Positions 17,369 through 25,248 of a DNA stretch of 64,000 nt are shown here, in pieces; the first letter of the stretch is position 1, and every line of letters begins with the position of its first letter. The position numbers and the translations under genes were made by a program. The notes beneath the pieces are model-generated. The model was not told the DNA's origin. It ran no database searches and saw nothing but the letters and a program-made list of their open reading frames with translations. This DNA comes from JAHEZL01 sp964406465. GTDB lineage: Bacteria; Bacteroidota; Bacteroidia; Flavobacteriales_C; GCA-002722245. Where the stretch lies: contig CAYORT010000007.1 of assembly GCA_964406465.1 (NCBI GenBank), positions 45,283 to 109,282 of the forward strand, given 5' to 3'.

Positions 17369-17887
17369 ATGAGTACAGATATAAAAAAATATACGATTAC
17401 TGTTTTTTCTGAGAATTACGCAGGTATTCTTTATAGAATCACACAAATTTTCGTGAGAAGAAAAATAAATATTGAAAGTTTAACCACTTCTGAGTCGGAA
17501 AAAGAAGGTGTGCATCGCTTTACAATTGTGGTGATGACGAATGAAAAAACGGCACAAAATGTTACGCTTCAAATTGAGAAATTGGTTGAGGTGTTGATGG
17601 CTTCTTACTTTGTTGATGAGGAAGTTGTAGCAAATGAAATAGCGTTGTACAAAATGCAAACCGGACACGATTTTAATTCTATCGTTCAGGCACACAATGC
17701 TCGTTTTATCCATGTTGATTCTGAGTTCTGTGTAATTGAAAAAACAGGTGGTAACGAAGACACAAGAGCATTGTTTAATGCCTTACAACCTTATGGGATA
17801 TTAGAGTTTGTTCGTTCGGGAAGAGTTGCGGTATCTAAGCCAATGAGAAATTTGCATACTTACCTTCAGGAAATAGGAGAAGCTTAG
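17369..17887 (+). CDS. ilvN: acetolactate synthase small (regulatory) subunit
   Basis: 172 residues. The N-terminal ACT domain reads ITVFSENYAGILYRITQIF and RRKINIESLTTSES, the standard IlvN/IlvH feedback-binding region; a second regulatory domain follows and ends with ILEFVRSGRVAVSKP. It binds the large subunit, stimulates activity and confers inhibition by valine. Located between ilvB and ilvA. Confidence 0.94.
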   Translation: MSTDIKKYTITVFSENYAGILYRITQIFVRRKINIESLTTSESEKEGVHRFTIVVMTNEKTAQNVTLQIEKLVEVLMASYFVDEEVVANEIALYKMQTGHDFNSIVQAHNARFIHVDSEFCVIEKTGGNEDTRALFNALQPYGILEFVRSGRVAVSKPMRNLHTYLQEIGEA

Positions 17888-17892
17888 AATTG

Positions 17893-17923
17893 GTTCAAAG
17901 TTCAATGTTTAAAGTACAATGTT
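17893..17923 (+). repeat. tandem 7-bp repeat, GTTCAAW type
   Basis: Units GTTCAAA, GTTCAAT, GTTTAAA, GTACAAT lie in the ilvN-ilvA spacer and reach the upstream ATG candidate at 17919 of ilvA. This is one reason to prefer the ATG at 17928. The same unit recurs at 28302, 33301 and 33993. Confidence 0.7.
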
Positions 17924-17927
17924 ATTG

Positions 17928-19184
17928 ATGGAGTTAAAGGAAGTGTTAGTTAGTGTAGAAAATATAGATAAGGCAGCTGAGAATTTGAAGGGTGTTGCCA
18001 TGCGCACACCCTTGCAAAAGAATTTGTCGCTGTCGGATAAGTATGGCTGTGAAGTCTATTTAAAAAGAGAAGATTTACAGTTGGTACGTTCTTACAAAAT
18101 TCGTGGTGCTTACAACAAAATCCAATCTTTGCCGCAAGAAATTTTAAACAAAGGAGTGATTTGCGCCAGTGCAGGTAATCATGCGCAAGGCTTTGCTTTT
18201 TCGTGCAATTTATTGGGTATACACGGTAAAGTATACATGCCATCTACAACACCAAAGCAAAAGGTGGAGAAGGTGAAGATGTTTGGTAAAGATAAAGTAC
18301 AGGTTGTATTGGCTGGTGATACCTATGATGACAGTTACAAGCAAGCTTTGGCAGTATCAAAAGCGGAAGGTTTAACTTTTATTCATCCATTTGATGATGT
18401 AAAGGTTATTGAAGGTCAGGGAACTGTTGCAAAAGAGATTCATGAAGACCTAAAAAATATAGATATCATTTTTGTGCCTGTAGGTGGAGGTGGTTTGATG
18501 AGTGGTTTGGGTTCATATTTCAAAACATTGAGTCCGAAAACCAAATTGGTGGGCGTTGAGCCGGCAGGAGCGCCTTCATTGAAAAAGTCGCTAGAAGCAG
18601 GTAAGGTAGTGGAGTTGGCAGAAATCGACAAGTTTGTGGATGGCGCGGCAGTACAAAGAATTGGTGACAAAACATTTGAAATCATCAAAGAAGTGATTGA
18701 CGATGTGGTTTTGGTTCCTGAAGGAAAGGTGTGCAGCACCATTTTGAGTTTGTACAACGAAGAAGCGATTGTTGTTGAGCCAGCAGGTTCTTTGTCGGTA
18801 GCAGCTTTAGATTTTTATAAAGATGAAATAAAAGGAAAGCGAGTAGTTTGTGTGGTGAGCGGAAGTAATAACGATATTGATAGAATGCAGGAAATTAAGG
18901 AGCGTTCAATGATATACGAAGGTTTAAAACATTTCTTTATCATTCGTTTCCCTCAGCGTCCGGGTGCTTTGAAAGACTTTGTATCAAAAGTATTGGGGCC
19001 AGATGATGATATCACACGCTTTGAATACGTGAAGAAAAACGCTAGAGAAAGTGGTCCGGCAATGATAGGCGTAGAGTTAAAGCACAAAGAAGATTATGTT
19101 GGTTTGTTAGAAAGAATGAAGCAATACGGAATTAACTATACAGTGATTAATGATGATCCAAGTTTGTTTCAGTATTTTGTGTAG
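17928..19184 (+). CDS. ilvA: threonine dehydratase (threonine ammonia-lyase), biosynthetic
   Basis: About 418 residues. It deaminates threonine to 2-oxobutyrate, the entry to isoleucine synthesis. The PLP-binding region is KREDLQLVRSYKIRGAYNKI, and the glycine loop is VPVGGGGLMSG. The C-terminal part (FFIIRFPQRPGALKDFVSKVL) is a single ACT-like regulatory domain, so this is the shorter form of the enzyme. An ATG nine bases upstream (17919) is inside the 7-bp repeat tract. It lies between ilvN and ilvC in the same direction. Confidence 0.93.
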   Translation: MELKEVLVSVENIDKAAENLKGVAMRTPLQKNLSLSDKYGCEVYLKREDLQLVRSYKIRGAYNKIQSLPQEILNKGVICASAGNHAQGFAFSCNLLGIHGKVYMPSTTPKQKVEKVKMFGKDKVQVVLAGDTYDDSYKQALAVSKAEGLTFIHPFDDVKVIEGQGTVAKEIHEDLKNIDIIFVPVGGGGLMSGLGSYFKTLSPKTKLVGVEPAGAPSLKKSLEAGKVVELAEIDKFVDGAAVQRIGDKTFEIIKEVIDDVVLVPEGKVCSTILSLYNEEAIVVEPAGSLSVAALDFYKDEIKGKRVVCVVSGSNNDIDRMQEIKERSMIYEGLKHFFIIRFPQRPGALKDFVSKVLGPDDDITRFEYVKKNARESGPAMIGVELKHKEDYVGLLERMKQYGINYTVINDDPSLFQYFV

Positions 19185-19265
19185 TTCAAAATAACCCTTT
19201 AATTATTTACATAATTCAACAAATCTTCGCATTTTTGCACACCAATTAAAATTTAAAATAGACTT

Positions 19266-20777
19266 ATGGCAAATTATTACAACACTTTAACGCAAAGAGA
19301 TAAGCTGGCTCAGCTTGGTACTTGTGAGTTTATGGATCGTTCAGAGTTTTCTGAAGGAGTGAAAGCGCTTAAAGGAAAGAAAATCGTCATCGTAGGTTGC
19401 GGTGCTCAAGGATTAAACCAAGGTTTGAACTTAAGAGATTCTGGTTTAGATGTTTCTTACGCTTTGCGTGATGAGGCTATCAAAAGCCAAAGACAATCAT
19501 ATAAAAATGCTGCGGTAAACAAATTTCCTGTTGGAAATTACGAAGAAATGATTCCTACTGCAGATTTAGTAATTAACCTTACGCCAGATAAACAACATAC
19601 ATCAGTAGTTGCTGCGGTTATGCCTTTAATGAAAAAAGGTTCTGCATTGGCTTATTCTCACGGTTTCAACATCGTAGAGGAAGGTACTCAAATTCGTAAA
19701 GATATCACTGTTATCATGGTTGCTCCTAAGTCTCCAGGTACAGAGGTTCGTGAAGAATACAAAAGAGGTTTTGGTGTTCCAACCTTAATCGCTGTTCACC
19801 CTGAAAACGACCCAGAAGGAAAAGGATGGGCTTATGCAAAAGCCTATTGCGTTGGTACAGGTGGCGACAGAGCTGGTGTTTTGAAATCATCTTTCGTTGC
19901 TGAGGTAAAATCTGACTTAATGGGTGAGCAAACTATCCTTTGCGGATTGTTGCAAACTGGTTCTATCCTTTGCTTCAATAAAATGGTAGAGAAAGGTATC
20001 GACAAAGGTTATGCTTCTAAATTGATTCAATATGGTTGGGAAACTATCACTGAAGGTTTGAAACAAGGTGGTATCACTAACATGATGGACCGTTTGAGCA
20101 ATCCTGCTAAATTGAAAGCATACAGCTTGGCTGAAGAGTTGAAAGGTATCATGAGACCATTGTTCCAAAAACATATGGATGATATCATCACTGGTGTTTT
20201 CTCATCTACAATGATGGCCGATTGGGCAGCTGACGATAAAAACTTATTGACTTGGAGAGCTGCTACAGGTGAAACTGCTTTTGAAAAAACTCCTGCTGGT
20301 GATGTAAATATTTCTGAGCAAGAATACTATGATAATGGTGTGTTGATGGTGGCTATGGTGAAGGCTGGTGTTGAATTGGCTTTCGAAGCGATGGTTGAGG
20401 TAGGTATCAAAGAAGAATCTGCTTACTATGAGTCATTACACGAAACTCCGTTAATTGCAAACTTGATTGCACGTAAGAAATTGTTCGAAATGAACCGTGT
20501 AATTTCTGATACAGCTGAATACGGCTGCTACTTGTTCGACCACGCTTGTCAACCATTATTGACTGATTTCTTCAAAAAAGTTGAAACTGATATCATTGGT
20601 AAACCTTTCGCTGCAAGCAAAGGGAATGGCGTTGACAACGTAGAATTGGTTCGTGTAAACGAGGCTATCCGTTCTCACTCTGTAGAGAAAATCGGTAAAA
20701 CTTTAAGAGGTGCTATGGGTGCTATGAAAGCTATTTCTGTTGGTGTTGAGAGAGTGGTGGAGTTGGAAGAGGCTTAG
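19266..20777 (+). CDS. ilvC: ketol-acid reductoisomerase
   Basis: About 503 residues, the length of the long (class II, enterobacterial-type) enzyme. It isomerises and reduces acetohydroxy acids with NADPH and magnesium. The nucleotide loop is KIVIVGCGAQGLNQGLNLRD, followed by YALRDEAIKSQRQSY with basic residues suited to NADPH phosphate. VAPKSPGTEVREEYKRGFG and SDLMGEQTILCGLLQTG are further family motifs. The upstream sequence CGCATTTTTGC at about 19230 may be a -7 element, so ilvC could have its own promoter. A strong terminator follows. Confidence 0.95.
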   Translation: MANYYNTLTQRDKLAQLGTCEFMDRSEFSEGVKALKGKKIVIVGCGAQGLNQGLNLRDSGLDVSYALRDEAIKSQRQSYKNAAVNKFPVGNYEEMIPTADLVINLTPDKQHTSVVAAVMPLMKKGSALAYSHGFNIVEEGTQIRKDITVIMVAPKSPGTEVREEYKRGFGVPTLIAVHPENDPEGKGWAYAKAYCVGTGGDRAGVLKSSFVAEVKSDLMGEQTILCGLLQTGSILCFNKMVEKGIDKGYASKLIQYGWETITEGLKQGGITNMMDRLSNPAKLKAYSLAEELKGIMRPLFQKHMDDIITGVFSSTMMADWAADDKNLLTWRAATGETAFEKTPAGDVNISEQEYYDNGVLMVAMVKAGVELAFEAMVEVGIKEESAYYESLHETPLIANLIARKKLFEMNRVISDTAEYGCYLFDHACQPLLTDFFKKVETDIIGKPFAASKGNGVDNVELVRVNEAIRSHSVEKIGKTLRGAMGAMKAISVGVERVVELEEA

Positions 20778-20784
20778 TCTAAAG

Positions 20785-20826
20785 AATTTTGAATGTTGAA
20801 TTCTTAATTTTTAATTGATAATTTAA
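20785..20826 (+). repeat. tandem 7-bp repeat, AATTYTK type
   Basis: Six consecutive 7-bp units: AATTTTG, AATGTTG, AATTCTT, AATTTTT, AATTGAT, AATTTAA. It sits directly between the ilvC stop codon and the terminator. Confidence 0.75.
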
Positions 20827-20827
20827 G

Positions 20828-20861
20828 TCCCTGTCCGTCAGCCGACGGATGGGGATTTTTT
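20828..20861 (+). terminator. rho-independent terminator after ilvC
   Basis: A 12-bp stem (TCCCTGTCCGTC with GACGGATGGGGA, two G-U pairs), AGCC loop, and a T-rich tail. It ends the ilv cluster. Confidence 0.9.
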
Positions 20862-20899
20862 ATTTTAGTGGAGTTGGATAATTTTTAATCTCGTAAAAT

Positions 20900-21496
20900 A
20901 TGAAAAAGTTACTTTTGGTTTTGTACGTGTTTTTTTATTCGACTTCAACGGCACAAGTAGTTTCCAAGTATGATACAATAAAAGTCAATAACAATGATAA
21001 AGAAATAGGTGTAGAGCATATTGCAACGAACACGTATCATAAAGAAGATACTTCAAGAAGTGTTGCTATTGTGAAGTCGGATGGGGAGGAATTTAAACTT
21101 ACTGACTCTGTATTTAAAGTTGGAAGTATACACCATTTTAAAATGAAGTTTGGCTATAATGGTAATTTTCGTTCTGATAGCGCAAAGACTGACTTAGATT
21201 CTGTGTTTGATTTCTTAATCAAAAATCCCAAATTAAAAATTCAAATTGAACAGTATACTGATAGTCGCGGTCACAGTGAATTCAATCAGAAATTATCACA
21301 GCGTAGAGCTGAATATCATGTCGCCTATCTGATAGATAAAGGTGTACAGGGTAATCGCTTAATTGCAAAAGGATTTGGTGAAAGTGTTCTTTTGGTTTCT
21401 GAACAAGCGATAACTTCCATGAGCACGATGCGAGAGAAGGAATTAGCTCATGCTAAAAATAGACGCTGGTTGATTAGAATTATTTCAATTGATTGA
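20900..21496 (+). CDS. OmpA-like peptidoglycan-binding domain protein
   Basis: 198 residues with a signal peptide (cleavage after about residue 18, TSTAQ). The C-terminal half is an OmpA-like domain: DLDSVFDFLIKNPKLKIQIE, YTDSRGHSEFNQKLSQRRAE and GNRLIAKGFGES. Such domains tie outer-membrane or periplasmic proteins to peptidoglycan. The N-terminal 80 residues match nothing I recognise. It is followed by the small-peptide genes, but a 96-base gap leaves co-transcription uncertain. Confidence 0.8.
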   Translation: MKKLLLVLYVFFYSTSTAQVVSKYDTIKVNNNDKEIGVEHIATNTYHKEDTSRSVAIVKSDGEEFKLTDSVFKVGSIHHFKMKFGYNGNFRSDSAKTDLDSVFDFLIKNPKLKIQIEQYTDSRGHSEFNQKLSQRRAEYHVAYLIDKGVQGNRLIAKGFGESVLLVSEQAITSMSTMREKELAHAKNRRWLIRIISID

Positions 21497-21592
21497 TTAA
21501 CAAAATGATAATTAATTGCTTAGCAGAGAGTAGGAAACCTTTAATATAGGTTGTTATAACCAAGCGCTTTTAAAAAGTATAATTTGAATACA

Positions 21593-21727
21593 ATGAAATC
21601 AGAAAAGAAAATTTGGTCAACCCCATTAGTATTAAATCTCGATGGCTCTGAAGTGGCGCTCGGAGTGATTCCAAGTACAGAAGGTTCTCATGATGGATTA
21701 ACTAACACAGGTTCTATTCCCTCTTAA
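21593..21727 (+). CDS. small peptide 1 of a three-member paralogous family, RiPP-precursor-like
   Basis: 44 residues, ATG at 21593, TAA at 21725-21727. It begins with lysines and contains IWSTPLVLNLDGS, then ALGVIPSTEGSH and NTGSIPS at the end. It aligns without gaps over about 40 columns to the peptides at 21895 and 23381; all share KK.W..P..L DGS, a central V..G..P, EGSH, and TGS. The Trp-x-x-Pro-x-x-x-x-Leu pattern in a lysine-rich N-terminus resembles leader motifs bound by RRE domains in lasso and other RiPP precursors. There is no signal peptide of Sec type. Function unknown; no modifying enzyme is encoded nearby. Confidence 0.7.
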   Translation: MKSEKKIWSTPLVLNLDGSEVALGVIPSTEGSHDGLTNTGSIPS

Positions 21728-21762
21728 ACTAGTTTTTCTAGCTCCCCTTTAAAGACCCGTGC

Positions 21763-21791
21763 TTTCAGATTACGCTTCGCTAAATCTGAAA
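21763..21791 (+). other. hairpin between small-peptide genes 1 and 2
   Basis: TTTCAGATT and AATCTGAAA form a 9-bp stem with an 11-base loop and no T tail. It may be an mRNA stabiliser or weak attenuator between the two peptide genes. Confidence 0.4.
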
Positions 21792-21894
21792 CTACTGGAT
21801 AAAATATTTCCCCTTTATTTGCTCGAACTGCTAAATTGATTGCTATTTCGATATATCTTTAATTTAGATTAATTTCATTCAATAGATATTAATT

Positions 21895-22044
21895 ATGGCA
21901 AATAAAACAAAGAAAAGTTGGCAAGTTCCCACACTAATGAATTTGGATGGGTCGCAGGTAGAATCAGGAGTTGCTCCTATACAAGAAGGATCTCATAGTG
22001 CCCTTTCTGCTACGGGTTCTTTACCTGGTATTCTTATTTCATAG
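21895..22044 (+). CDS. small peptide 2 of a three-member paralogous family, RiPP-precursor-like
   Basis: 49 residues, ATG at 21895, TAG at 22042-22044. Key segments: KKSWQVPTLMNLDGS, VESGVAPIQEGSH, and TGSLPGILIS at the C-terminus. It matches peptide 3 most closely (VESG, PIQEGSH and TGSL identical). The conserved Gly-Ser pairs use different codons in the three genes, so conservation acts on the protein rather than reflecting a recent DNA duplication. The hydrophobic Gly/Leu/Ile tail after TGS is the most variable part, as expected of a core or exported region. Function unknown. Confidence 0.72.
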   Translation: MANKTKKSWQVPTLMNLDGSQVESGVAPIQEGSHSALSATGSLPGILIS

Positions 22045-22078
22045 GTATTTTAATCATCATTTTAGCCATAAAATACAT

Positions 22079-22102
22079 CGCTTAGGCTAAGAAGCCTAAG
22101 CG
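22079..22102. repeat. perfect palindrome related to MITE family A ends
   Basis: CGCTTAGGCT and AGCCTAAGCG flank a 4-base loop, between peptide gene 2 and the convergent CBM9 gene. The arm matches the end sequence of the longer elements at 31011 and 44768. With no T run it is a weak terminator at best. Confidence 0.6.
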
Positions 22103-22123
22103 AAGTTAAATGGTGGTTAAATG

Positions 22124-23110
22124 TTATTTCATTATTTTGAAATTTTGCATTGATGTTTTGTCTTGCAAATTTACAATGTACATCCCTTGCTCTAAGTGGC
22201 TGATGTTGATGCTTTCGTTGTTTCCAAGTTTGTTTGACAGAATTAATTTTCCTGATAAATCAAAAATCTTCACCAGAATCGTTTCATTTCCATTTACTAT
22301 GAAATCATGGTTTTGAGAACGAGTAAGATTTAAGCTAGAAGCCTTGCTTGTAATTTCGTTCGTAGAAACACTAACATCGCTGAAGATAAAACTTCCAAAG
22401 TAATTTGGTTGATGAAAAGCTGGTGTACCTGCAGGGTAGGTGCTCCACGAGTTATATTCGTTAGGAGAAGAGGATGAAACATTATAATCAACCATCATCA
22501 TATTTCCTTTCCAAACAGTGCCATTAGTGGGCATTTGAAAATTCGAGCCAGTCATATTATTAAAACTACTAAAAGGTATTTTTACTTCTACATCAAATCC
22601 ATAATCAAAAAAATTGTCGGCTGAACGGTAAATTTTTGTTGAAATTTCCATGTTTGCAATATCCCATGCTTTATCGTCGTTCCATCCGCCACATGCTGGA
22701 GTTGTGCACAGCATATTGAAATCGTAATTACTACCATCGGGATTGATTCCCATTTCTAAATAATGATGTCCATTACCGTCGAAATCAAATATCATTTCAA
22801 CAACATCTCCAAGTTGCCAAAGGAAAGCATCTTGCGCTTGCGCACTCGTTTTTATACTGGCGTCTTCCATATGAAAAAAGATGTACAAATTATTTTCGTC
22901 CCAAAGCATTCTGAAGTTTCCTCCTGAATTACCATATTTTCCTGTTGTGCAAATGCTCATGTCCTCAGAGATTTTGGCGCCCTGCCAACCATTCATTATT
23001 GCATCAATAACAATAGGTGTAGAAGTGCGTAAAACAGTGTAGGATTTTGGTGTTTGTGCAAAGATGTTGCTGCATAGCAAAGTGCCGAATAAAAGTGATT
23101 TAGTTTTCAT
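22124..23110 (-). CDS. secreted CBM9-like sugar-binding protein with T9SS sorting domain
   Basis: 328 residues. The signal peptide ends after about residue 18 (NIFAQ). Residues about 25-240 resemble a family 9 carbohydrate-binding/DOMON-like beta sandwich: IVIDAIMNGWQGAKI, FRMLWDENNLYIFFHMED and GDVVEMIFDFDGNGHHYLE. The last 75 residues are a type A T9SS sorting domain (VKIFDLSGKLILSNKLG, then LEQGMYIVNLQ), so it is exported by the GldKLMN system. No catalytic domain is visible; it may bind a polysaccharide or haem at the cell surface. It is transcribed toward peptide gene 2. Confidence 0.8.
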   Translation of the reverse strand: MKTKSLLFGTLLCSNIFAQTPKSYTVLRTSTPIVIDAIMNGWQGAKISEDMSICTTGKYGNSGGNFRMLWDENNLYIFFHMEDASIKTSAQAQDAFLWQLGDVVEMIFDFDGNGHHYLEMGINPDGSNYDFNMLCTTPACGGWNDDKAWDIANMEISTKIYRSADNFFDYGFDVEVKIPFSSFNNMTGSNFQMPTNGTVWKGNMMMVDYNVSSSSPNEYNSWSTYPAGTPAFHQPNYFGSFIFSDVSVSTNEITSKASSLNLTRSQNHDFIVNGNETILVKIFDLSGKLILSNKLGNNESINISHLEQGMYIVNLQDKTSMQNFKIMK

Positions 23111-23380
23111 AGGTTTAATTAATGTTTGAAAATTCAGGTGAACTTCTTGATGTGAATTTCAACACATTATAAGCCTTAGAAAAACTAATTTTTGGCGATT
23201 TTATCGATTTAAACTAATGGCGTTGTGATCTTGTAAGCTGCTGAAGAATGGTCGTTTTTCAGTTTAAATTATTTAATTTTTGATGCAACTGTAGAGTGCG
23301 TTTCTGTCGATGCTGGTTAAAGGAAATATTCATACCCTATTTTACCTTATCTTTAACCATTAAATTCTTAAACAAATCAT

Positions 23381-23530
23381 ATGATGTTAATAGCTAAGAA
23401 GAAATGGGAAACTCCATTGCTTCATTCTTTGGATGGATCAAAAGTAGAATCGGGGCGTCTACCAATTCAAGAGGGATCGCATACACTGGCTTCGGGAACA
23501 GGATCTTTAGTGGGTTTGCTTGGTTCTTAA
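23381..23530 (+). CDS. small peptide 3 of a three-member paralogous family, RiPP-precursor-like
   Basis: 49 residues from the ATG at 23381 (48 from the ATG at 23384), TAA at 23528-23530. Segments: KKKWETPLLHSLDGS, VESGRLPIQEGSH, TGSLVGLLGS. It is separated from peptides 1 and 2 by the oppositely oriented CBM9 gene and has a 270-base upstream spacer that should hold its own promoter (TTATCTTTAACC near 23348 resembles a -7 element). Like its paralogues it has no Sec signal and no nearby modification enzyme. Function unknown. Confidence 0.72.
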   Translation: MMLIAKKKWETPLLHSLDGSKVESGRLPIQEGSHTLASGTGSLVGLLGS

Positions 23531-23613
23531 TTGAAATGTAAATCGTTTGTATTTTTTCGCGAAAGAAATCGCTTTTAAATTCTATTTTCGCCTTTAAACT
23601 AAAACCTAAATTT

Positions 23614-24600
23614 ATGATTAAAAAAATTACACTTTTTTCTTGTCTATTATCCGTGTCACTTTTTGGGTAAATTGACAATGGGGTAGTTGCCAAATACTAC
23701 TTCAATAGTGGTAATGCAAATGACGAAGTGGGATCAAACAATGGCACAGTAACCGGTGCAACCCTAACTACCGATAGATTTGGAAACCCTAACTCGGCTT
23801 ACAATTTTAATGGTACCAACCAATACATTAGTTTGGGCAATTCAACCGTTTTAAAACCATCTACAGGAAGTATTTCTTTATGGATGAATATGGCTGGAAT
23901 TTCTACCACTGGCTCTGGGTATAACTATAATCCAATCATAGTTGCTAAAAATACTTCAGGTACCGATTCATATTTTGAAGGTTATTGCATGATGGTTAGA
24001 ACTACCGATTCTAAATCTTTTGCCATAACAACCAATGCAACCAATAACTCAGAAAAGTATATCGTTAATAACACTGCTTTTCAAAATAATACTTGGTATC
24101 ACTTAACAATGGTTTATGCTAATGATTCATTGTGGTATTATGTTAATGGACAGCTAATAAGCAAAATCGCTAAAGGATTTACAAGTGCTTTTAGTGCTTC
24201 CAAACCGGTGATGTTGGCTTATTCTGATAACCAAACCAACAAAAGATATTTTAAAGGAAAAATTGATGATGTAAGAATTTACAATAGAAAATTAACTGCT
24301 GCAGAAGTTACTGAATTGTATAATGAAAACGATCCAGCTACATCTGTTGAAGATATAAATGCATCTTTAAATTGGTCGATTTATCCAAATCCAGCTTCAT
24401 TTGAACTTACCGTAGATGCTAGTGCGCTGCAAGGAGCGAGTTTAAAAGTGTATTCTTTGAGCGGACAAACAATGTATTCTTTGGCAACTTTGAATGGTGT
24501 TCATAATGTGAATTTAGGCGATTTTGCATCAGGAATTTATTTTGCAGAGATTGTAAGTAATGAAGGAGTTGAAAGAAGAAAATTCGTAGTTACGAAATAA
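23614..24600 (+). pseudogene. LamG-type T9SS surface protein interrupted by one stop codon
   Basis: The ATG at 23614 starts a signal peptide (IKKITLFSCLLSVSLFG) that hits TAA at 23668-23670, exactly where the mature protein should begin. The same frame continues open to 24600: IDNGVVAKYYFNSGNAND, then a laminin-G-like jellyroll (NGTNQYISLGNS, WYHLTMVYANDSLWYYVNGQ, GKIDDVRIYNRKLTAAEV), then a type A T9SS sorting domain (WSIYPNPASFELTVDAS to the end). Homologues usually have Gln here, so CAA to TAA is the simplest change. A GTG at 23728 could start translation but would lack the signal peptide. A sequencing error is possible. Confidence 0.8.
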
Positions 24601-24617
24601 TAAAAGTCTATATGAAG

Positions 24618-24645
24618 AAAATCCTCGCAATTGCGGGGATTTTTT
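24618..24645 (+). terminator. rho-independent terminator after the LamG gene
   Basis: AAATCCTCGC and GCGGGGATTT form the stem around AATT, followed by T. It overlaps no gene. Confidence 0.8.
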
Positions 24646-24680
24646 GTTTTAGTACATTTGTTTAATCTTTATATCGACTG

Positions 24681-25238
24681 ATGATTGAAAAAATAAAAAA
24701 TTGGTTTTTTGAAAATGCTGCGCGTTCTGTGATTGCACTTTTCTCGCTATTGTTTATCACTTCTTTATTGCTTCTTAATATACCAGAGGAGAATGGTGGA
24801 ATAAGTGGAGTAGGCGGCGATGTAGGAGCAGGTGGAGTCGCAGAACAAGATGCCGGTGCGCAAAAAGAAGTGCCAATTTATGAGAAAAGTAGATTGAAGT
24901 CGGCCGACGGCAAAGTAGAAGCTGTTGTAGTTGAATCTTTTTATGGTGCTACTTCTACCACTTCATCACATATTGTAATTGTGCCTGCTGGTTCAAAAAT
25001 CACCAATTTAGATGTTGAATTGGCTGTGTTTAGTTGTGATCATGATGCTAATTTACAAGTAAAATGGAGGGCCAATAAAGAACTGCTTATTTCTTACGAT
25101 CACGCTAGAATTTTTAATTATTCTAATTTTTGGAGTAGGGAAAAGGTGGAGCAGTGGAATTATGTAGTGGAGATATTTTTGAAGCCTTCCTCATCGAAAC
25201 ATCAATTGAGCGAAGATGATCGCTTACCTTATCGCTAA
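24681..25238 (+). CDS. membrane-anchored protein of unknown function
   Basis: 185 residues. One membrane helix (about residues 17-34, IALFSLLFITSLLLLNI) follows a short N-terminal segment; then a Gly/Ala/Glu-rich linker (GGISGVGGDVGAGG, about 40-60) and a soluble domain of about 110 residues (VEAVVVESFYGATSTTSSHI, AVFSCDHDANLQVKWRA). The type of anchor places the soluble part in the periplasm. TACATTTG at about 24653 matches the Bacteroidota -7 element. I do not recognise the family. Confidence 0.6.
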   Translation: MIEKIKNWFFENAARSVIALFSLLFITSLLLLNIPEENGGISGVGGDVGAGGVAEQDAGAQKEVPIYEKSRLKSADGKVEAVVVESFYGATSTTSSHIVIVPAGSKITNLDVELAVFSCDHDANLQVKWRANKELLISYDHARIFNYSNFWSREKVEQWNYVVEIFLKPSSSKHQLSEDDRLPYR

Positions 25239-25248
25239 AACAAAGTTT

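Noticed and set aside
22110..22316. 68-codon plus-strand frame over the CBM9 gene
   Set aside because: It is antisense to the sorting domain of a well-supported gene.
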